From GCA-002727735 sp038134525 (GTDB taxonomy: Bacteria; Bacteroidota; Bacteroidia; Flavobacteriales_D; Parvicellaceae), in NCBI GenBank assembly GCA_038134525.1, contig JAYPVI010000016.1, positions 1 to 57,658 of the forward strand: DNA of 57,658 nt, written 5' to 3'. The notes beneath the pieces were generated by a model, which had not been told where the DNA came from, made no database searches, and saw only the letters and a program-made list of their open reading frames with translations. This document shows, one piece after another, positions 52,082-57,658 of the stretch (within the stretch, counting starts at the first letter, position 1; each line of letters starts with the position of its first letter). Both the position numbers and the translations under genes were made by a program.

Positions 52082-53395
52082 ATGTATAGTCTGTTGTATT
52101 TTACCTTAAAAGCAAAAGAAGATCGACACAAAAAAGATTCTTCTGATTATAAATTAGAATTTAATTCTTCTGATCGATTCACATTTTTATTTAGTAGATC
52201 ATTTAAGATTCTGGTCATTTTACTGGCTATACTGATGGGCGTCTTTACAAGTAATTTATTTGCAAGCGATTCTTTAAGACCGATTAAGAGTGGAAATATT
52301 CGTCATCTATTTCCAAAAACGCCAATGGTGTTTTTAACAAAAAGATATACTCATAATGAAGAAAATACAGTTCATTTAAAAATGGCTTATGGTTCTCAAA
52401 AAATTTCAAATCCAAAAGAGTGGAGTTCTATTCAAAAAGAGGCTAGGGCTAAACAAATAGACTTAGTGATGACGCTTTATCCATCTGATTTAAAAAAATG
52501 GCAGGAGGATTTTGAAGATTTGATTCAGCAAAGATTATCTAACCTAACAGATCTTGATTCTAATCTACTGATGGATTGTACCATTAAGTGGAACTTAATA
52601 TTGCAAGATGCTGATACCACAGCTTATCATGCTAAGAAAAGAGATCACGGTGTTTTCATCACGTATAAAAAACTTCCTACAAAGAAGCATAAACAGCAAT
52701 ATGCGTCTGTTTTGCAAAAGTGCTCTTCTAGAATATCAGCTAAGGTTGAAGGGGAGAAGCTTACTAAAATTACAGAAAGGAATAAAGATAACTGGAATAA
52801 AATGTTGATTATCACCGATTGCTCAGGAAGCATGATGCCCTATGGCACCGAGGTGTTTTTATGGCATATGCTTAAATACAATAAAAAAAATGTAAACCAA
52901 TTTGCTTTTTTTAATGACGGTGAAACAGGTTCAACAGAAATTGGTCATGCTGGTGGTATTCACATGGTCAATATAAAGGATCACCAAAAGATTGGTCAAG
53001 CCATCAAGTATGTAAATGATATTGGAAACAAAAATTTTGATATTCCTGAAAATGATTTAGAGGCTGTTATATATGCGATGGATAGAGCTTATAATTATGA
53101 TGAGGTTATTTTAATTGCAGATAATAATAGCGCTATACGTGATTTTAAACTGGTAAAACAAATAAAACACCCTATCCGAATTGTCCTGTGTGGGTTAGAT
53201 ATGGAAAACAACATTCACCCTGACTACTTAGAGCTTGCTTTTTTAACGAAAGGGTCTATACACACCGTAGAGAAAGACATTGAAAATTTTATGAGAAATG
53301 ATCAGGGTAAAATCATTCCCATTTATGATGAAAAATATCAAATTGTTGGTGATGAATTGGTCAATGTGAAAGAAGTGAAAAAAATGAAGTATTAA
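52082..53395 (+). CDS. membrane-anchored von Willebrand A-domain protein
   Basis: The 437-residue protein has a 40-residue polar N-terminus, one hydrophobic segment (about residues 42-62), a middle part of about 170 residues without a recognised domain, and a VWA domain (about residues 238-400) with the metal site D-C-S-G-S at 246-250 (D-x-S-x-S intact). VWA domains mediate protein binding through a metal ion. The extra N-terminal 40 residues would lie in the cytoplasm if the helix is an anchor. It is 17 nt upstream of the transglutaminase/CAP gene and has an ECF-type promoter motif before it. Confidence 0.8.
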   Translation: MYSLLYFTLKAKEDRHKKDSSDYKLEFNSSDRFTFLFSRSFKILVILLAILMGVFTSNLFASDSLRPIKSGNIRHLFPKTPMVFLTKRYTHNEENTVHLKMAYGSQKISNPKEWSSIQKEARAKQIDLVMTLYPSDLKKWQEDFEDLIQQRLSNLTDLDSNLLMDCTIKWNLILQDADTTAYHAKKRDHGVFITYKKLPTKKHKQQYASVLQKCSSRISAKVEGEKLTKITERNKDNWNKMLIITDCSGSMMPYGTEVFLWHMLKYNKKNVNQFAFFNDGETGSTEIGHAGGIHMVNIKDHQKIGQAIKYVNDIGNKNFDIPENDLEAVIYAMDRAYNYDEVILIADNNSAIRDFKLVKQIKHPIRIVLCGLDMENNIHPDYLELAFLTKGSIHTVEKDIENFMRNDQGKIIPIYDEKYQIVGDELVNVKEVKKMKY

Positions 53396-53412
53396 TCTAA
53401 AAATCGATTAAA

Positions 53413-55890
53413 ATGAAAAAGAGATTATGTATAGCAGTAGTTTGTTTGTTTCAATTCTTTCTTCTTGGGTCATCTTCAATTATGTATTCTCAAGTGGATA
53501 CCTCTTCCATTTACAAACAGTCAAGACACATAAGAAAAAAGTTTTGTAAGCACCCCACTGTTTTAGCAGCTAAATTGACTAAAGAATTAGAAGATGACGC
53601 GAGTAAGGTATTGGCTATATCGTATTGGATAACCAAAAATATCAAATACGATTTTGCTGCTTATTTGAGTAATACACTCAATAGACACTCAAATGAACAA
53701 ATCTTAAGAAGAAGAGTGGCACTTTGTAGTGAATATGTATCACTATTTAATGAAATGTGTGAGTCTGTTGGAATAAAATCTGAATCCATTTCAGGTTATG
53801 TACATGATTTTGACTTTTTCCCTGGGGATACGTTGTACAGGGCTGAACATGCCTGGTCAGCTGTTTTTGTGGATGATCATTGGGAATTAATGGACCTGAC
53901 CTTTGGAGCTGGCCACATTGCTCCAAAAAAACAATGGTTTAAGAAAATGCTATGGGTATTTTTTGAAAAGCCCTATGAAGTGGAATGGGAATATGTACAT
54001 GCTTATAATCCAGATTGGTTCAATGTGCCTCCAACGGAGATGCTAATGACTCATTTTCCTACATTGGATTTCTTTCAGTTTTTAGAAAATCCCATTTCTA
54101 TGGAAGATTTTAATCAAGGAATGAACTTTGTATATAATCAGTTCAGAAATGAAAAGGTGGTTAATACCACCACACCCGAAATTAAGGCTTACTTGGCAAT
54201 GGGTGAAAATGCGCGATTAAGATTAGAAATGGATCATACAAAACGAATCAATCCTCTTGACAATCGACTTCTTGGTTTTAATACCTATTTATTATTAAAT
54301 GATGTTTTTGACGCCAATTACAATGTAGCTGAAAGAAAATTAATGGCTACTAAAAAGCAGAAAACCAAGATGAATTCTTTGTACACCTATGCTTCAGAAA
54401 ACTTTCAGCAGAGCATACAGAATAATAGAGATGAATATGAACATTATGAGCGCAGAAGTAATGCTTGGTTAGATACGCTAATAGTCAGAGATAAAGCTTT
54501 TACTAAAAATATAAATCAACAGATTAGAGCAAATAAAAAGCAAATCTCTGCTATTAAAAGTATTGGTAGAATTTCCAACATGAAATCTAAAGGAACATCA
54601 AAGTCAAAAAAAGCTTTTGACCGAATTAAAATGAATAGGGTACGAAGGCCAGATGAAGGAAAGTCAAATATCTTGTTAGCTAAACAATATTTAAAACACA
54701 AGGATACATTAAGAGAGCAGATTGATCAACAAATGAGTAAGATTGATTCGATATTTAAGATTTATTCTAAAACTGATCAATCCCTTACAGCATCAACAGA
54801 GCAAACGGTATTTAAACTCCATTTAGAAAATAAAAATGAGTTACTTAAGAATAACCTTTCCAAAAAATTGGCATATGCCTTTATCTATTTTGATGATGAA
54901 GCGGTAGAAAAAGAGTGGTTTAAAAATCGTTATCAACAAGCCAATCAAATCAATGAAGAGAAGTTGATGAAAATGCTTAATACAATGAAAGAAAATATTT
55001 ACATTCTTAACTTACAGCTTAAATCTCATAGAGGTATGTACAAGCAAGCGGTTAATGATTTAAAGTTGGCCAAGAAAAATTCTAGTCAGGATTTAAATGA
55101 GATTAATCAGTTTAAAGAACTGAAAGAACATTACCAAAGTCAGATGGACAGTATTTCTACGGCATACCACCAATATCTTTCGGTTCGGGATAAGGTAAAT
55201 TTTCTATTAAAATGGTCCAACAAAAATCTGGCTAATACTAAAAAGCTGCTTAAAAAGGACATGCTAATGGAAAAGCAGCGTCATAAAAACTACATGGCTT
55301 ATAGAAAGTCCATTCAAGATTCAGAGAATAATAACATGAAGTTTTTGATGAAAGAAATGGATAAAATGTCTAAGTATTTCATTGAGGATGATAAAGGCGT
55401 AATGGCTAAAAAGACCTCTAAATCTGGAAAATACAGCGAGTGGGGACAACCATCCGGAAATGAAAATGTTCCGTCTTCTAACTTATATGAGGAACAACTA
55501 TTTGTGGATATGTTAAATGAAGCAAGAAAGAAAAAAGGGATGAAGCCTTTAGTGATTGATGAAGACTTGTGTAGGGCAGCACGTTATCACTCCTATGATA
55601 TGGGAGTACAGCATTATTTTGAGCATGCTACGTATGATCGAAATTTGGTTAGTGGTAGGCCTGAGTTTGTATGTAAAACGTTTGAACGCACCAAATTTTT
55701 TGCATCAGCATCTGGAGAAAATATCGCTGCTGGTAATTCCACAGCCGAAAAAACCTATTGGCAGTGGTACCATAGTCCAGGTCATCATAGAAATATGTTT
55801 AATCCAAAATGGAGTAGAATAGGAGTGGGGTATGTAAAAATTGAGGGTAGTCCATACGTGCATTATTGGACTACTGATTTTGGGTATTGA
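53413..55890 (+). CDS. secreted transglutaminase-like / coiled-coil / CAP-domain fusion protein
   Basis: An 825-residue protein with signal peptide (V-V-C-L-F-Q-F-F-L-L-G). Residues about 60-170 form a transglutaminase-like core with Cys105 (R-V-A-L-C-S-E-Y), His146 (A-E-H-A-W-S-A) and Asp161 (L-M-D-L-T-F-G-A-G), a complete candidate triad. About residues 260-680 are long, charged and helical, likely coiled coil. Residues about 693-825 are a CAP/SCP domain: F-V-D-M-L-N-E-A-R, R-Y-H-S-Y-D-M, G-E-N-I-A-A-G, W-Y-H-S-P-G-H-H-R-N-M and I-G-V-G-Y. The C-terminal CAP and N-terminal Cys enzyme together are unusual. It belongs to the VWA operon. Confidence 0.85.
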   Translation: MKKRLCIAVVCLFQFFLLGSSSIMYSQVDTSSIYKQSRHIRKKFCKHPTVLAAKLTKELEDDASKVLAISYWITKNIKYDFAAYLSNTLNRHSNEQILRRRVALCSEYVSLFNEMCESVGIKSESISGYVHDFDFFPGDTLYRAEHAWSAVFVDDHWELMDLTFGAGHIAPKKQWFKKMLWVFFEKPYEVEWEYVHAYNPDWFNVPPTEMLMTHFPTLDFFQFLENPISMEDFNQGMNFVYNQFRNEKVVNTTTPEIKAYLAMGENARLRLEMDHTKRINPLDNRLLGFNTYLLLNDVFDANYNVAERKLMATKKQKTKMNSLYTYASENFQQSIQNNRDEYEHYERRSNAWLDTLIVRDKAFTKNINQQIRANKKQISAIKSIGRISNMKSKGTSKSKKAFDRIKMNRVRRPDEGKSNILLAKQYLKHKDTLREQIDQQMSKIDSIFKIYSKTDQSLTASTEQTVFKLHLENKNELLKNNLSKKLAYAFIYFDDEAVEKEWFKNRYQQANQINEEKLMKMLNTMKENIYILNLQLKSHRGMYKQAVNDLKLAKKNSSQDLNEINQFKELKEHYQSQMDSISTAYHQYLSVRDKVNFLLKWSNKNLANTKKLLKKDMLMEKQRHKNYMAYRKSIQDSENNNMKFLMKEMDKMSKYFIEDDKGVMAKKTSKSGKYSEWGQPSGNENVPSSNLYEEQLFVDMLNEARKKKGMKPLVIDEDLCRAARYHSYDMGVQHYFEHATYDRNLVSGRPEFVCKTFERTKFFASASGENIAAGNSTAEKTYWQWYHSPGHHRNMFNPKWSRIGVGYVKIEGSPYVHYWTTDFGY

Positions 55891-55914
55891 TTATTAAAAT
55901 AATGCATCTTTTCA

Positions 55915-55922
55915 TAGTTTTG
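55915..55922 (+). promoter_or_regulatory. candidate -7 element TAGTTTTG
   Basis: TAGTTTTG fits TAnnTTTG and ends 4 nt before the start codon at 55927, which would make the transcript nearly leaderless. Confidence 0.35.
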
Positions 55923-55926
55923 TATT

Positions 55927-57658
55927 ATGAAATTCTGCTTTACTTTTTTAATTTTTTGGCATTACGTAATATTTTCTCAATGGACACAGGTTGGGCAAAC
56001 ACTTTATGACTCTAATAGCTATCTTATTGGTAGTTCTGTTTCCATTAATTCTTTAGGAAATAAAATTGTGGTTGGTGAACCAGGATTCTCTACTACAAAT
56101 CCATGGGTGGTTCATAAGGGCAGAGCACGGGTTTACACATGGAATGGGAATGATTGGATACAACAAGGTCAAGACATTTTGCCAAATAATTGGCCTAGTG
56201 GAAGACAATTTGGAAGTTCAGTAAGTATAAACAGCAGTGGAAATATAATAGCTGTAGGCGAAGAATATGATTATCTAAATTTTGGAACACATAATTGGCC
56301 TAAAGGAGAAGTAAAAATTTATGAATGGAAAAATAGCTCTTGGATTCAAATTGGTCAAATTTTAGAGGGAGATTCAATTGGAGATATGTTTGGGAGATCT
56401 ATTTCTCTAAACGCCTCTGGAGATATAGTAGCAATTGGAGCTAGACTAAATGACGGAAATGGAACTAACTCAGGTCATGTAAGAATTTTTGCATGGAACG
56501 GAACTACATGGACACAACAAGGTCAAGATATAGATGGGGAATCATCAGGGGATCAATCTGGATGGTCAGTATCCATGAATGCTGCAGGGGATCGTGTTGC
56601 TATTGGGGCACTTCTTAACAGTGGAAATGGATCTAATGCTGGTCATGTAAGAATTTATGCCTGGAACGGAACATCTTGGGTTCAACAGGGTCAAGATATA
56701 GATGGGGAATTATCAGGGGATCAATCTGGACGTTCCGTTTCTATGAATGCTGCAGGAGATCGAGTTGCTATTGGGGCACATTTGAACAATGGAAATGGAT
56801 CTAATGCTGGTCATGTTCGAATTTATTTTTGGAATGGAACTACATGGACACAACAAGGCCAAGACATTAACGGTGAAGCAGCTGGAGATTTCTCTGGATG
56901 GTCTGTTTCCATGAATGCTGCGGGTGATCGAGTGGCTATTGGAGCAACTAGAAATGACGGAAATGGTACTGACGCAGGTCATGTAAGGATTTATGCCTGG
57001 AATGGAACTAGTTGGCAACAGGAAAGCCAAGACATTGATGGAATAGGTGCTGGTCATAATAGCGGTTACTCAGTATCTTTGAATGAAACTGGAAATTTAG
57101 TAGTAATAGGATCTCCAAAACTAGGTAATAATATCAGAATTTATCAAGGATTACCATCACAGTTTATCATTAATAAAATAGTTTGTGATAGTTTTATTTG
57201 GATAGATAGTGTCACGTACACTGCTTCTACTTATACACCTACATTCTCCATTTTTAACAGTATTTATAATTTAAATTTAACGGTAAATTATACAAACTCA
57301 GTAACCTATACTCAAAATGCTTGCAATTCATATACTTGGATAGATGGAAATACGTACACTAGTTCTACAAATACACCAACATACACATTAAATAATAGTA
57401 ATGGGTGTGATAGTATAGTCACGTTAAATTTAACCATTAATAATTCTTCCTCATCAACATTTAATCACATTGCTTGCGATAGTTACACATGGATAGATGG
57501 AAATACGTACACGTCTAGTACCAATTCACCCACCTATACTCTAACTAACGCTGCGGGATGTGACAGTTTGGTTACGTTAAATTTAACTATTAATAATTCT
57601 TCCTCATCAACATTTAATCACATTGCTTGCGACAGTTATACTTGGATAGATGGAAATA
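55927..57658 (+). CDS. large repetitive secreted protein, incomplete at the window edge
   Basis: The frame opens at ATG 55927 and is still open at 57658 (577 codons). A signal peptide (F-L-I-F-W-H-Y-V-I-F-S-Q) is followed by about six FG-GAP-like propeller repeats of roughly 55 residues (S-G-W-S-V-S-M-N-A-A-G-D-R-V-A-I-G-A, N-A-G-H-V-R-I-Y-A-W-N-G-T). From about residue 415 come repeats of about 51 residues, 153 bp apart at the DNA level (Y-T-W-I-D-G-N-T-Y-T, G-C-D-S-L-V-T-L-N-L-T-I-N-N-S). Such repeats are typical of giant T9SS surface adhesins of Bacteroidetes; the sorting domain would lie beyond the window. Confidence 0.85.
   Translation, partial: MKFCFTFLIFWHYVIFSQWTQVGQTLYDSNSYLIGSSVSINSLGNKIVVGEPGFSTTNPWVVHKGRARVYTWNGNDWIQQGQDILPNNWPSGRQFGSSVSINSSGNIIAVGEEYDYLNFGTHNWPKGEVKIYEWKNSSWIQIGQILEGDSIGDMFGRSISLNASGDIVAIGARLNDGNGTNSGHVRIFAWNGTTWTQQGQDIDGESSGDQSGWSVSMNAAGDRVAIGALLNSGNGSNAGHVRIYAWNGTSWVQQGQDIDGELSGDQSGRSVSMNAAGDRVAIGAHLNNGNGSNAGHVRIYFWNGTTWTQQGQDINGEAAGDFSGWSVSMNAAGDRVAIGATRNDGNGTDAGHVRIYAWNGTSWQQESQDIDGIGAGHNSGYSVSLNETGNLVVIGSPKLGNNIRIYQGLPSQFIINKIVCDSFIWIDSVTYTASTYTPTFSIFNSIYNLNLTVNYTNSVTYTQNACNSYTWIDGNTYTSSTNTPTYTLNNSNGCDSIVTLNLTINNSSSSTFNHIACDSYTWIDGNTYTSSTNSPTYTLTNAAGCDSLVTLNLTINNSSSSTFNHIACDSYTWIDGN

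Noticed and set aside
56713..57057. Minus-strand serine-rich reading frame at the right edge
   Set aside because: It is the shadow of the propeller repeats of the plus-strand gene.
1..57658. CRISPR arrays, insertion sequences or prophage
   Set aside because: No regularly spaced short repeats, transposase, integrase or phage structural genes were seen.

Overview
The window is AT-rich DNA from a member of the Bacteroidetes, most likely a marine flavobacterium-like lineage. The evidence is Bacteroidetes-type promoter elements (TAnnTTTG) 11-13 nt upstream of both tRNA genes, several proteins with type IX secretion (T9SS) C-terminal sorting domains, gliding-type FKBP lipoproteins next to a DHH phosphoesterase, and the neighbour sets dnaA / low-molecular-weight phosphatase / tetrapyrrole-methylase-like protein and lolA / ftsK. 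The code is standard.

Region 1 (1-31.5 kb) is mostly housekeeping. It holds a membrane protein with a winged-helix regulator, a lipoprotein plus secreted-protein cassette, nrnA and two FKBP-like lipoproteins, a SiaC-like protein, the dnaA group with a perfect DnaA box, a split 5'-nucleotidase, a thioesterase, an OmpA/TPR protein, recN, lolA, ftsK, two GLPGLI/DUF4412-like proteins, a glycosyltransferase, ffh, folD, a biotin carboxylase and dnaK. The dnaK upstream region carries TGTCAGTT repeats and a sigma-54-like -24/-12 element. A glycine-rich T9SS protein and a cholesterol-dependent-cytolysin-like (CDC-like) lipoprotein follow, then comEC.

Region 2 (31.5-44.6 kb) has an Na+/H+ antiporter, tRNA-Arg(TCT), a choice-of-anchor-B T9SS protein, an ABCG-like transporter with a TerB-like N-terminus preceded by a second copy of the lipoprotein/secreted-protein cassette, priA, a DJ-1/PfpI gene broken by an in-frame TGA, and tRNA-Pro(GGG).

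Region 3 (44.7-48.8 kb, minus strand) is a complete diversity-generating retroelement (DGR). In transcription order it has a small T9SS protein, a target protein with a C-type-lectin-like end carrying the variable repeat (VR), avd (with a one-base frameshift in a homopolymer), the template repeat (TR) and a reverse transcriptase. TR and VR differ at 21 sites, all of them adenines of the TR coding strand. The target contains identical 192-bp tandem repeats, and the assembly has a 100-N gap inside them.

Region 4 (49-55.9 kb) looks like an undescribed regulon built around an ECF sigma factor. Four promoter regions share TGTACC-N14/15-GGATT(A/T)(T/A)A. They precede the sigma gene itself, a secreted protein with two copies of a W/D/G motif, a secreted caspase-like peptidase operon, and an operon of a von Willebrand A protein and a transglutaminase/coiled-coil/CAP fusion. 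Two further small lipoproteins carry the same W/D/G motif. The window ends inside a large repetitive secreted protein (55927 onward).
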